A stretch of DNA of 64,000 nt from Helichrysum umbraculigerum. Lineage: Eukaryota > Streptophyta > Magnoliopsida > Asterales > Asteraceae. The notes beneath the pieces are model-generated. The model did no database searches and was not told the origin of the DNA. It was given only the letters and a program-made list of their open reading frames with translations. The position numbers and the translations under genes are program-made. Of this stretch, positions 10,843-22,800 are shown piece by piece; the stretch's first letter is position 1; each line of letters opens with the position of its first letter. The DNA lies in NCBI GenBank assembly GCA_949592205.1, contig CATIUR010000001.1:264394250-264458249 (forward strand), written 5' to 3'.

Positions 10843-13763
10843 TGTAACAACCTCAAATTTAGGGTCAATTTAAATTTTCCCTAATTACGTGTTTATTACT
10901 TGTATATAATATGAAATAGGATTATATACATTATGTACTTACTATATATATATATGGATGGAATATATATATACGCGTATACGATTCGTACAAATCGTAT
11001 AAAACAACAATTGTACAAAACATACTGACGTGGGTAAAACAATTATTAAATAATGTTAAGTTATTTAATTACTTCCACTACTACTACTTTATCTTAAGTT
11101 TATAATATAACGAAAACATACGTTTTAACTAAAACATTACCGAACTCTCCGAAAACTCGACCAACCGACAAAACAAAACAAAGTTATGTTTTATTACTTA
11201 CATAGCTAGTATTTTGATAAATACTTCAACTTAATTATCGAGTATTATTTTGTATTTTAAAACGTATATTTAATTGCGTATAAAATGATTTTTAAGTTTA
11301 AACGACCGGGAAAACGAACACCGCACGGAGCACAAACACGAGGAAGCAAAAATTGGTGAGATCCACACATGGTGGACCCCACCCCAACCGGCCAAGCAAG
11401 GGGGACATCACCCCCCCCCCTCACTTTCTTTCTCCACACACAATCACACAAACACACTCAACATTCTCTCTCTCTCTCAATCGGCTCTCACTCTCTCTCT
11501 CTAAAACCGTCACTTAAACACCCTAAAAACACCTCGAAGGTCTATACCCGTTTGGAGAAAAGTGATCACGAGAACGAGCTCTACAATCCTATCTTTTCGG
11601 TTTCTCGATCCGACGACTTTGTAAGTTTTCCGGCGACCTTCCGAACTTTTCCGATTACATTTATTTTACTTCCATGTTGTTCCCCTAGCTAAATGATGTC
11701 CGAATACGTAATTAAAACTCATTTTTGAACACGTTAACGGAAACGTCGGTTTTGGTCATTTTAAAGAAAACGACACCACAAACCTTAAAAACGACCACCA
11801 ATAGTTACTGTGAACTCATTATAACATATTAAAACTAGTATAAAAGTTCTAGACCCAACGGAAACCGGAAAATACGTTTTCGGAAACTTAAACTCCGAAA
11901 CAGACCTCTTGTGTCGCATCGGACCAAAATTCATGCGACACAACACTGTGTCGCATGTTATGTCGCACGTTATGTCGCAACGTATGCGACACAACGCTTA
12001 TGTCGCACTATATGTCGTATCATCTACGACACAAAGTTTACCTATCGCTTGATTGCGACACAACGACTATGTCGTATCGTTGTGTCGTACCCTTGTATGC
12101 GACACAACCATTGTGTCGCATAAACACCAAACCGAAATCAATCCATACGACACAGACCTTATGTCGCATACGGTCTGCGACACAAGCCTTGTATCGCAGA
12201 TAACCCATATCAGAAAACAAAATATATTCTAAGTGTTAGAATCACTTTTCAACTACTAAATCAAATACGATGCTACTTATACATGAAAATACTATACTTT
12301 TGAGAGTATACAACAACACTTGAATACGTACAAGACTATACTAAACTAACGTGAGATTTCACTCACACACGCACACGAGTTTACACTCGAAATACTTAGG
12401 AGATTACAATCCAACGAACTTACACTTGTACATTACACGGGATTACATCCGATACGAACTTACAAGTTCACTCACTCGTTACGTGCGGGATTACACGTTA
12501 ACTGATACGAACATACACTCGAATACTTACGAGGTTTCACTCGTACCCTTTGGGGTTTAAGCCCATTGGAACTTACGCAAACGATACACGTTGTGATACA
12601 AACAAACAGTTATACACGTACGCTTTACAAAAGTACAACTACTATGAATACATAATAATAATGGATGGAATTATTATTATACACCGATAACAAACGGACC
12701 GTATAACTTTCTACCAACTACCAACGATTACAAACGTACAAACAAACTAATGGACATTAACTAGTTTGGGAACAACTAGCATGGATACTTTACAAGTATT
12801 CCATTTACTTACTAAACCTTATGCGTATTAGGACGCTAAGGGTTGCTAGTTCGGGAATACTACTTGCTTACTTACTGCATTGTCTGCCAGACTCAGGTGA
12901 GTCTTACAGCCCCTATTTTACTGTTTTTACTCAGGGGTGAGATGCATTACTGTTTTACATGAACACACAAAACTTACTTGCTGCCATGATTTACTTACTG
13001 TATGAGATTACGGATACGCCAATTGCATGAGTTTACGACTAATCCAATGAAATCCTCCTTAATCATAGTTGTTAGTTATGTGATAAGCGCGAGTTTTAGT
13101 ATATGGATCCATATGGGACTGACAATCCCCGCCCGAGGTAGCACGCACTACCACGAACCGTTCCTGTAGAAACGGGCGTTTCTTACTCGTTCCGTATGAA
13201 TGTTTTGGATTACATTCATGGGGGGTACCTATATTTACTGTACGTTAAGCTTCAACTATGGTGGCTCATGGCGATTGTATCACACGGTTTGCATGACCTG
13301 CAACCACCCACTTATTAAAACTTAAGTAAACGATGAGCATAACCTGTGATCGTTACTTACTGGCTGGCTATGAATTACAAATACTACATGTGTGTTCAAA
13401 CTATTTACTTACTTACAAACCTGTGAGATTCACCAACCTTTTGGTTGACCGTTTTAGTAATGCTTCTCAGGTACACAGCATCAGTAGGGATGCCCAGCAG
13501 GATAAGCTTACTTAGCTCGAGTCGCATGCATTTACAAGCTTGGAGATTTTTATACATTACTTTTGTACTAGTTGTTATGTGTTAGAATCTCTAGGAACTT
13601 ATACGAAACTTGTGCTTGTATTTTGAAACTACTTATGTATTAATGTAATAACTTTTCGAACGTCTCATTTAGAGTCGTTCACTGTATCCTTTGTGCTTGT
13701 GATTATTGATTAGTAACACCCAAATCATCGTTTCCTCAAACTGTTAAATTTGGGGGTGTTACA
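10843..13763 (+). repeat. 3' LTR of element C
   Basis: Full copy of 4844-7772 with scattered substitutions and small indels; word array at 11909-12202. Followed by TTATG at 13764-13768. Confidence 0.93.
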
Positions 13764-13913
13764 TTATGTTTCAGGAGTAGGTGGATCATCATCTAATAGC
13801 TCAAATGATCAGATGTTGGAATCTTTCTTTGCTAGTAATGTGAATTCTTCACTTACTAATGAAGATTTAGACCAATTTGATGGAGATGATTGAGAGGAGA
13901 TAGGATTTCAACT

Positions 13914-14798
13914 ATGATATTTAGGAGAATGTCATTGGAGGAGTTGCAAAGAATGTATGATAATGATCCATTAGTGAATCCTAAAGCAAGAGAAAGGTTG
14001 GAAAAGAAGAGGAAAGAAGATGAGGAAATACATAAAATGTTAAAAGAAAGATATGCATTGATAGATGAAGAGCTTGAAAAGGAGAAAGAAGAAAACATAA
14101 AGGCTGAAGAGTTGAGAGTAAGAGTTGAAAGTCATAAAAGAACTTTTCAAATGATTCAAAGTTCAGATGATCAAGTGACTGATTTAGACAGAGATGAGGA
14201 GATTTTGGATAAGATGATAGTGGAAAAGCCTGATAGATCTGAGAACATCAATATGGGTGATGAAGACTTTTCAGAAATTATTAAATGGGAAGGAATTTGT
14301 TTAAAATCTTCTGAAGTGTCTTATGAAATCAGAATTGAAAGAAGAAATGGAGTTGTAACATTTCATAAGTCAATGGGAGAGATTTTGAAAAGGATAAACA
14401 ATTTTGATGTGTATGATATGTATAAGATTGCTTTGGAAAAGGATGTGAAGCTGATTACAGTTGCTCTTGAAAGAAATGTGTGGGAATGGTTGAAAATGAT
14501 GTTTGAACCAGAACTTTATGGAGAAATATTTATGTGTTCTGAGATGATTGTTAACTGGAGACATTATGCTAGAGCAAGGGTATACTGTATTGTAGTAAAG
14601 AATGGTAAATACTTGTATATGCTGGAAGAGAAAGACTATGTTCTAAGTTTAGCACTTTTGGAGCATTTAGTCAAAAAGAGATTACAAGTGGCCGTGAAGA
14701 CTGATAAAGGCAAGGATATATTGTATAAGATTTTAAATCAGTATCACAAAAGGTGTCAATCAAACAAGAAGGGGTCTAAGTCTCCTACAAAAGATTGA
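13914..14798 (+). CDS. copia-1 second ORF, uncharacterised retroelement protein (about 294 aa)
   Basis: Chosen start is the ATG at 13914, just after the gag frame ends; the open frame itself extends to 13890. The first 80 residues are strongly charged and helical (KARERLEKKRKEDEE), probably a coiled coil. After an acidic linker comes a globular part of about 180 residues rich in aromatic and hydrophobic positions: SYEIRIERRNGVVTFHKS, NWRHYARARVYCIVV, YLYMLEEKDYVLS. The W…GV…YMLEE…YPL-like signature and terminal KxLQV…ILYKIL pattern resemble a segment I associate with many Asteraceae non-autonomous copia proteins annotated only as 'zinc finger CCHC' or hypothetical. Function unknown. It is intact although the gag upstream is broken. 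Confidence 0.65.
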   Translation: MIFRRMSLEELQRMYDNDPLVNPKARERLEKKRKEDEEIHKMLKERYALIDEELEKEKEENIKAEELRVRVESHKRTFQMIQSSDDQVTDLDRDEEILDKMIVEKPDRSENINMGDEDFSEIIKWEGICLKSSEVSYEIRIERRNGVVTFHKSMGEILKRINNFDVYDMYKIALEKDVKLITVALERNVWEWLKMMFEPELYGEIFMCSEMIVNWRHYARARVYCIVVKNGKYLYMLEEKDYVLSLALLEHLVKKRLQVAVKTDKGKDILYKILNQYHKRCQSNKKGSKSPTKD

Positions 14799-14842
14799 AG
14801 TAAACTGAAGAAACTTAATGCAATGCAAGATTGATTAAGTTT

Positions 14843-14852
14843 AAAGGGAGAT
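14843..14852 (+). promoter_or_regulatory. Polypurine tract of copia-1
   Basis: AAAGGGAGAT directly precedes the right LTR start. The LTR begins TCTTGGGAT here, one substitution from TGTTGGGAT in the left copy. Confidence 0.8.
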
Positions 14853-15386
14853 TCTTGGGATCTGAGCAGATTTGATCAAGTGTTAGTGGAATGCTTGCCA
14901 CTGTTAGTGTTGATGCTTGCCGCGGTTAGAAGAGTTGAAGACTAGCCACTGCTAGTATGTTTGTGTTGCTGCCACTGTTCGTTATATACTTAGAGTTTGT
15001 GAAGTATTGTTTGTAACCACCGTTAGTGGAGAATACACGTAGTCACTGTTAATGTAATTAATGAGTCGGTTAGTTTGTTAGAGTTATTTATGGGATAAGT
15101 ACGCATACCATAATAACTACAGATTGTATAGGACTCTATGTATTATAAATAGAGATCCTGGTAGCCTAAGAAAGATATACAATATAGGTTACGATTATCT
15201 TCAAGGTGAAAACCCTAATACTTAAGTGTATTCGTATTATTCACGTAATAATATTGAAGCTTTTGGTGATAATTGTTTACGTGCATGTTACTTGATCAAT
15301 CTTCTTGATAGTTGTTAATTGTTATTCCGCAACATATTAACAATATAATTCAAAACAATATTATAAAGATCGTTAAGGGATTATCA
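14853..15386 (+). repeat. 3' LTR of copia-1
   Basis: Same 534-bp length as 3506-4039; followed by the AGGAT duplication at 15387-15391. Confidence 0.93.
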
Positions 15387-15835
15387 AGGATATCGTGGAA
15401 ACTTTCTCCACCTTGAGAAGGATCAATATGAAGTTAAACCCAAAGAAGTGCACATTCGGGGTCGAAGAGGGCCAATTTCTGGGGCATTTAATAACAGCAA
15501 ATGGGATAAAAGCTAATCCTGTAAAAATACTAGCAGTCTGTGATATGGAGTCTCCTAAGACCCTGAAGGAGGTCCAAACCCTGAATGGAAGGCTAGCGGC
15601 ACTGAGTCGTTTCTTGTCTAAAGCAGCAAAGAGGTCACTACCATTTTTTAAAACTCTAAAAAGTTGCACGAACAAAAAATATTTCTCCTGGACCGACGAG
15701 GTGGAGAAAGCATTCCAGCAAATGAAAGATCTACTGGGAAAGTTACCCATGCTTACAGCACCAATAGCGGGAGAAACCTTATTCATGTACCTATCAACCA
15801 CCTCGGAGGCAGTGAGTGCCGTCTTACTGACATAA
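15387..15835 (+). pseudogene. Continuation of Tat reverse transcriptase into RNase H, truncated
   Basis: Resumes the RT frame interrupted at 3505. It shows the thumb/connection motif MKLNPKKCTFGVEEGQFLGH and the RNase H approach (…FSWTDEVEKAFQQMKDLL…, …LSTTSEAVSAVLLT), ending at a TAA near 15833. The sequence beyond does not continue RNase H or integrase; it reads as an antisense ORF. A deletion has probably joined pol to the 3' part of the element. Confidence 0.85.
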
Positions 15836-17224
15836 AGAAAGAAAGCACCAGAATAAGTCAAAGGAGAACCAAGTTTACGAGTGGAACCTTCTGCCTTGGA
15901 GGTATCACTATGATCTGTTTCAGAGTCTAACAAATTTACCTGGGGTAAGGAATCATTATCTTTGAGCTTCTTTTCTTTCTTACTCCATCCACCCTTAGCA
16001 GCCCTCTTACCCCTTCTGTGACACCCCGCAATTTCGACATAATTATAAACGTTAATTGCACGCATTTCTAGGCTAATTCCCTACTTTGAGTGAATTCACA
16101 ACATATTTTAGAGGTAAGTCTAGCAAAGCCCAACTAGTTAATACGCGTAGTATTACTATTCATAATTAGTTATAATTATGTACACGACAATTGGAACGAA
16201 CGCAACAAAAATATACGACTGTTGGTGAACAAAATTATTTAATAAAATGAAATTATTAAATAACATTAACGTTTATTAAATATTATGTCGATAATATTTA
16301 CAAAGTATTCTATAACGTATAAACGTTTATTTTGTAAACTGAAACGAAACAAAGTTTAAAATAGTATAAACTTAACTAAATTATTTCCATAAAATATTCC
16401 AACCTAAAATATAAGCGAAAACGTATTTAAATATCTATCATTTAATTTATCATAACATTTAATAAACGGGAAACAAACGTTACACGGAACGCAATCACGG
16501 GGGACGAAAAAGGGGAACAAAACCCCTCCCACCTCCCTTTTTCCTTTCATTTCTCTCATCTCATTTCTCTCTCTTACTCCCTTTTTCTCTCATCTCTCTC
16601 TCTCTCTCTAAACTCAACAAAAATCACACAAATCATACAAAAACTACACCAAAAACGCGTCGAATCACCGAGCCCATTTAGAGAAAAACGATCACGGGAT
16701 CACGATCTACAATTCCATCTTTTCGGATTTCAAAACCGACACGCGTAAGTTTCCGACATTTTCTCGAAACTACTTATATTTTAGTTCTAATGCATATTTA
16801 GCGTTTATATAACTAAGAAATGTCCAAATAAGGGTTGGGTAAAAGTTTCGGGCCAAAAAAAAGTCGTCCGGCCATGTTTCCGGCCACCGGAGTCCGATCA
16901 GACCCCGATGTCGCATCTGGCTTGGGCCAATTGCGACATCAGTCACAATGTCGCAGAACACTTCAACACGTCGCATACTGCGACATCACCCTCAACGTAT
17001 CATTAAATTCGCACTAGACCCTGACGTCGCATATAGCGACACAAGCGCCTATGTCGCACATAACGTCGCACGCAATGTCGCACTTAACGTCGCATGTTTA
17101 AGACCCTTAAAAACGCATGATCTCACTAAGTCTTTTACCACTTGATTTTACCCCGAAACGAAATTTCGAATGCGTTTTCGCTTAAGCAACATAGTAGAAA
17201 TAAAAATTTTCCAAGCTGACTTGG

Positions 17225-17330
17225 CAGCTCGACCCCAACCAGGGGCTTTGCCTCTTGGACCCCACCAGGGGTTGCCACCCCTTGGACCCCGCTACCAGGG
17301 GCGCTGCTCCCGGACCCCCGTACACAATTC
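17225..17330 (+). repeat. GC-rich CCAGGGG cassette in the solo LTR
   Basis: Several variants of a word containing CCAGGGG and GGACCCC. A closely related cassette occupies the same relative position in LTR E (58450-58550), although the surrounding LTR sequences differ. Confidence 0.7.
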
Positions 17331-17839
17331 CGTACTTTATGAATTTCAAAAGGAATGAAAATGATAAACGCTTTCAAAGGTTATAACTACAAACCGTTAC
17401 CAACAAGTCGTATACATTTTCAAGCTTCAAACATGAACATCGAACTAACACTTGGACATAACTTGGTTGTACGAACACTAGCATGGATGGCCGACTTAGA
17501 CATCCACATACTTACTAAATCTCATACGTTTAGGACGTTAGGAGATTTCGACTAGATTACATTCGGGCTTTAGGCTTTGCTAGCGCTCACACGTTACTTA
17601 ACTCAACAGGTGAGTTCACGGCCCCTACTTTTATTGTTTTAACTGCTTTTGAACAGGGGTGGAAAACATCGTCAACTGTTTTACTGATTGCCATAACTGC
17701 TTTTGCTTACATGATTGTTTATCATACTTGTTTACTCGAACAATTAAAGTACTTTGAACTGTTGAACTGTCGTGCAAACTAATGTTTATGAAATAACATT
17801 TTCATACTGTAAACTAAAACAAACGTGGTAAACTATTTT

Positions 17840-18208
17840 GTTTGGACGGGAGAACGACCAGTGCGTGTTTGGCCGGAGAACGACCGGTACTTTTTATGAA
17901 AACACTGGAGAACGACCAGCAACGTATTTTAGTGCCAGAGAACGACTGGCCCAGTGGACGGGAGAACGACCCGTGCGTTTTGGATGGGAGAACGACCCAT
18001 GCGTCTTTAGACCGGAGAACGACCGGTACAGTGTCTCGTTGGAGAACGACCAGCAGTGTTTAGACGGGAGAACGACCCGTGCGTATCTAGACCGGAGAAC
18101 GACCGGTAAACTGTTTTGTTTGGACGGGAGAATGACCCGTGCGTATTTGGCCGGAGAACGACCGGTACTGTTTGTAAAACGCTGGAGAACGACTAGCAAC
18201 GTATTTTA
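17840..18208 (+). repeat. Minisatellite built on GGAGAACGACC
   Basis: About a dozen units of 25-45 bp share GGGAGAACGACC or GGAGAACGACC, alternating with spacers such as GTGCGT and GGTAC. The long open frames here are by-products of the repeat. Confidence 0.85.
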
Positions 18209-18325
18209 AACTGCGTTTTGGGTAACATCCCAACGTAAACTGTGTTTTGGGTAACATCCCAACGTAGACTGTGCTTTGGGTAACATCCCAATGTAAACCG
18301 TATTTTGGGCAGACATCCCACATAA
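18209..18325 (+). repeat. Tandem repeat, roughly 30-bp unit
   Basis: Four copies of a unit containing TTTTGGGTAACATCCCA, with GGGTAACATCCC as an inner inverted repeat (GGG…CCC). Confidence 0.85.
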
Positions 18326-18700
18326 CTTGTATTTGGATAACATTCCACTAAACTTACTTAACTGTTATGGCAATAACTATTGTGAACGTATTTGGTTTAA
18401 CAACTGTGCTTACAAACTTGATCCAACTATTGCAAACATAAAACCTGTGAATTCACTCAACCTCGTTGTTGACTTTTTACTATGTTTTTCCAGGGAATTA
18501 GCAGCACACGTACGGACCGCCTGCACAAATGGAACCTAGGCGACCCTTGAAGATTTAGGATGCCAACTTTTTGAAACATATGGATTTCTTTTGTATAACT
18601 AATCTGTTTTTAGTCATATTTACGAAATCCACTTTTGTACAATTTAACTACTTATACGATTCGATGAATCGTAAACTTTGTAACTATTACTCTTGGCATC

Positions 18701-18703
<3 letters not shown>

Positions 18704-18769
<66 letters not shown>
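18704..18769. repeat. (TA)n microsatellite inside the solo LTR
   Basis: About 33 uninterrupted TA units; probably length-variable. Confidence 0.95.
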
Positions 18770-18772
<3 letters not shown>

Positions 18773-19200
18773 CTGTTATAATCATACGCTCTGATATGTA
18801 TGCATGTACAATGTAAATGTGGCATCCCCAGCTTATACCAATGTTTCTGCTAAACGAATTTGGGGGTGTTACACCTTCGCTTCTCAACCACTTCCTCTAA
18901 AAACACCTACGGTTGGAACCTTATCATGCACTCGGCACGCAATTTCAAAATCTAAGATTTTAATGGCACCCATGGGTGACATTTGCGATATGTGTAGTTG
19001 GCAATACTTCAAAACTGAAAGATAGAAGGAAGATAATGGAAATCGAAGGTTCGAGACAAAGAAAAGTTTTGTATAAAGGCCAAACTTTCCGGCCGGCGGC
19101 TTAGAAATGACATCGTCAAATTTAGGCAAGCACGGATGACATTCGCCGGCAATGCCATACTTCTTACAAAGATGATGGAAATGGTTCTACCTAAGCACAC

Positions 19201-19568
19201 TGGTTACCGTATGTATCGTATTTCTCAACGACATGACCAAATAAAAACAACAAGAAGCGATGGGAGGAAGAGACTAACCTGGAAAAAATGACGAGCAAAT
19301 TGCCGAAATAGGTACGATGAAATTTAGAGTTTTTTCACAAAGAGAGAAAAAGGGGAAAAAGTTTGGTGAGTTATGATTTTTTGAAATAAGGGAAATAAAA
19401 CTAAATGTAGAGTGGAAAACAAATTGGTAGCCATGTAACCGTCGATCAAATGACACGTGTACGGGTAAAAAACACTGCAAAAAAGTAATAATGAGGCGCG
19501 GGAAAACCGTCAAATCAACCTGACGGTCGCGACTTTTCAGTGAGAATGCAGCGGAACAGGCTGGAAGG
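19201..19568. other. Non-coding 3' region of the Tat element up to the 3' LTR
   Basis: No ORF matches a family. It ends in a purine-rich GGCTGGAAGG, a possible polypurine tract, right before the inferred LTR start TGATAGATAG at 19569. Confidence 0.5.
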
Positions 19569-19818
19569 TGATAGATAGCTTAAAACATTATAATCAAGTT
19601 AATCAATCCTAGAAATCTCGAAGTCTAGCGTGATCTAGCATAAATGCCACCTCCCACTAGACTGGGGGGACTTAATGGTGTAACCAATATTACGCCCATC
19701 TATTACCGACTTCCACTCGGAAGGAGGTCATCTATCGATATATTTGCTTCCACCCAGAAGGAGGTCACCAATTGATCTTGTGGCATATAACTGGCTCCCG
19801 TAAGGTGCCCACTACCTT
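19569..19818 (+). repeat. Left part of the Tat 3' LTR (interrupted by element B)
   Basis: The start is inferred from the purine tract and TG. The LTR continues after element B at 39202-39654, giving roughly 700 bp. The start cannot be confirmed because the 5' LTR start is outside the window. Confidence 0.55.
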
Positions 19819-22800
19819 TGTCACACCCCCTAATTCGGGTTGCGGAAGCGAATCGGGTCGGGGCATGACTAATCAATAACCAAAGCACAAGATATATAGT
19901 AAACGACTCTAAATGAGACGTTTTAGAAAATACATTGCAATACAGTATATTACATAAGTTTTCAAAAGTAATAAGTCATAAAGATACATCATTAATGAGT
20001 TCGCAAATTTATTCTAAAGATTTTAGTTACATAATCATAGTACAAAAGATAATGCCAGTAAAATCTTCATAAGTGTGTATGCATGCGACTCGTACTAGCT
20101 TAGCATATAAGTAGATCCTGCTGGGCATCCCTACTCAAGCTGCGTACCTGAGAATGCATCACTAAAAGGGTCAACCAAAAGGTAGGTGAATCCCACAGGT
20201 TTATAGTAAGTAACAGTTTTGAACACATCAAGTAGTAAAGTAAGTAATGATTGCACGTATGCAATAGTTTCGATATACATTGCCATGAGCACCATAGTTG
20301 AAGCTTAACAGTAAGTAAGCGTACAATCAAGTACCTAGTAATTTGCCCTCGTGAATGCTAATCCAAAAACATTCATATGAAATGAGTAAGAAATGCCCAT
20401 TTATACCTGTATGTTCGTGGTAGTGCGTGCTACCCTGGGCGGGGATTGTCAGTCCCAAATGGATCCATTTACTAAAACTCGCGCTTAACTCGATAACTAA
20501 CAACTATAATTAAAGGGACTTCATTGGATTTAGTAAAACCCATGCAATCGATATACCAGTAAATCAGTAAGTAAATCAAGTAAGTAAGTTCGTGTGTTCG
20601 AGTAAAACAAGCAATGCATCTCCCCCAAAATAGTAAAACAGTAAAAAGGGGCTGTGAGACTCACCTTAGTCTAGTAATATCAAGCAGTAAATCAAGCAAT
20701 GAGGTTCTTCGAACCAGTAACCTCTAGCGTCCTAAACGCGTAAGGTTAAGTAAGTAAGTGGATATCATTAAGATTATCCATGCTAGTTGTCCACTCAACT
20801 AGTTAATGTCCATTAGTTTGTTATTTGTAATTGTTCGTATTTGTAATATGTCTTCGTGTAAATATGGCCCATTGGTGACGGTGTGTAATAATAATTCAAG
20901 TGTTATTATTATGTATTTCATTTCGTTGTATATTTGTAAAGTATATTTGTCATATGTTTCCGAGTTATTCCAAATATTGTATTGACGTTAAATCAAGTGT
21001 ATTGTGATATTGTCTTGTTTGAAAAGTCGTTTACGCGAAGTTAGTGTTGAACACTATTCATGAGACAATAAGGATTGTCGGGAATTACTATTCATGAGAC
21101 AATAGCACGTTACTATTTATGAGACAATAGCGATTATCGTGAATCACTATTCATGAGACAATAGCAAGTTACTATTCATGAGACAATAGCGATTATCGGG
21201 AATCACTATTCATGAGACAATAGCAAGTTACTATTCATGAGACAATAGCAATCATCGGGAATCACTATTCATGAGACAATGGCAAGTTACTAGTCATGAG
21301 ACTATTGCGATTATCGGGCGGTTTCAAGTATGAAAGTGTTAGTTTTTGCGACAAAGATGCTACGACAATCGAGTTTTATACGACAATATTGATGCGACAA
21401 TAGTGATACGACAATAGGGTTTCGATTACTGTTCAAGCGACAATCATGATTCCGACAATAGTGATGCGACAATGGATTCTCGGAACACTGTTCATGCGAC
21501 AATGGTATTGTCGCAGGTATGAAATTTTCCGTTTTTGTTTAAGTGTTCGTTTTTGTTGACTAGGTCAAACGTGTTCGGTTTGACCCAAAACTTTTAGGGA
21601 AGTCTTAAATATGTTGAATAATCTTTAGAAAATTGTCGTTACGTTTTATGGTTGACCCGAAGTGTTGGTTTTGTAAAATGACTAAAACAGTCCCTAAGTT
21701 TAATAGTTCCAGATTTTTACTCGGTTTCGACTCGCGATTTCACCCGTTTCTAGTCCGATTCAAGCCTAACCAAAAATCACACATGTTCTCCTAGATGTCT
21801 AGTTCATTTCTGCACTTTATGATACTTTTATATGTTATTACTATTTTTAACAAAAATGGAAATCAACAGTGGTCGGATTAGGTCCAAGAACAGCTACAGC
21901 CCAAAGATTGAGCTCTACACAAAAACACGTGAATTTATGGAGATGGTCAAAGAAGAACTTTTTGTAGAGGACATCCATACGGAGATTTCGGTATAAGATT
22001 CATGTGTTTATTCATCCTAGAACTCAAGATATGGTCTCGAGAAGGAGGCGGATGTTCCTGTCCGCCGGAACAGTAACGCGCACCTTGACGGAAATATTAT
22101 TTTAGAATATCAAACGAAGTCGAAATGTTACGAAATTGGTGTCATTGTAAAGCTAACATCACGAACTACATTTTAGGCTTAAGATTCGTTCATTTTTATG
22201 TTGAAATCATTTTTATATAATTCGTTGAAATGGGTTATTTTTCAGGACAGCAAGTATATCTCATGATTTCGAGTTTAAAAACATGTTTCGGTTTAAGTTT
22301 TGGACATTATCTTGTTGGATAAACTAACTAACATGTAAATACATATAATACAAGTAAAATACTTGAGTCATGAAGTTCTTACAATAGTCGTATGAAGAAA
22401 CGAAGACGGTAGAAATACTCCTTGCTTTCCCGCGATCGTTTTGATGTCTTCAACTTCGTTTTTCGCCACGTAATGAGGTGATGACTAGTGGTGGTTTATG
22501 GTGGTGTTAGGGATGTTTCTTGATCAGATTTTAGAGGGAGAAGTAGAGAGAATATGGGGGTTAGAGAGAGAGAGTGATTGGTTGAAATGGATGCATGATT
22601 TAAGGATCATGTTTGTGTTTAAGGTCACGAGCATGATCCACAAATTGTGGGTTATGTCTTGACTGATTTTCAGTTGGGGTGGGGCCCACAAAGGTGTGGG
22701 CTTTACCCAAACTCATTCCCAAGGTCGCGCTCCGTGCGGTGTTCGTTTACCCGGTCGTTTCGTCGTTCGTTTAATCATATAACGTTTTATAGGATACGTT

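Larger units (their letters stand above)
4844..13763 (+). mobile_element. Gag-only Ty3/gypsy element C (TR-GAG type) with very long LTRs
   Basis: LTRs of 2929 bp (4844-7772) and 2921 bp (10843-13763) are flanked by the 5-bp target duplication TTATG (4839-4843 and 13764-13768). The internal region is only 3.07 kb. It has a primer site, a gag with two stops, an intact second ORF and a polypurine tract, but no pol. The gag and LTR architecture match chromovirus element A at 25712-35622, so it is probably a non-autonomous derivative of the chromodomain/Tekay-like group that uses enzymes from an A-like partner. LTR divergence is near 1% by eye, including a 14-bp deletion in the right copy near 11530. 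Confidence 0.93.
3506..15386 (+). mobile_element. Non-autonomous Ty1/copia retrotransposon (copia-1), split by gypsy element C
   Basis: Two 534-bp LTRs (3506-4039 and 14853-15386) flank about 1.9 kb of own internal sequence once nested element C is removed. It has an initiator-Met-type primer site, a copia-type gag, a second ORF of unknown function and a polypurine tract, but no protease, integrase or reverse transcriptase, so it must move with enzymes from another element. About ten LTR-LTR differences seen by eye (near 2%) indicate an older insertion than C inside it. It interrupts the Tat RT between an Asp codon and an Ile codon. Confidence 0.93.
16017..18873 (+). mobile_element. Solo long LTR of a chromovirus-like gypsy element
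   Basis: Begins TGTGACACCCCGC, ends GGGGGTGTTACA, and is flanked by CCTTC (16012-16016 and 18874-18878), so it is a complete 2857-bp solo LTR. Internal landmarks match the other long LTRs: a CT-rich patch (16553-16610), GTAAGT at 16745-16750, a GCGACAT word array (16907-17098), CAG|GTGAGT at 17607-17615 and an acceptor-like TTTTTCCAG ending at 18493. It splits the antisense Tat ORF. Confidence 0.93.
15836..19200 (-). pseudogene. Antisense ORF of the Tat element, 'transposase (putative) gypsy type' (PF04195-like), split by a solo LTR
   Basis: On the minus strand, opposite to gag-pol, a coding segment starts around 19185 (KKYGIAGECHP) and runs through KFDDVISKPPAGKFGLYTKL, FPLSSFYLSVLKYCQLHISQ and ILDFEIACRVHDKVPTVGVF to 18879. 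After the solo LTR (16017-18873) it resumes at 16011 with a basic RRGKRAAKGGWSKKEKKLKD stretch and an acidic tail down to about 15840. The domain matches the family often labelled gypsy-type transposase, encoded antisense downstream of pol in several Tat-clade elements. The name is historical; no transposase activity is established. The first part of the family domain is missing or frameshifted upstream. Confidence 0.7.

Noticed and set aside
18571..18887. ORFs with long Tyr-Ile runs
   Set aside because: Pure translation of the (TA)n microsatellite.
21054..21318. CRISPR-like alternation of repeat and spacer
   Set aside because: Plant LTR context; the spacers are themselves two alternating repeated sequences and unit length is not constant.
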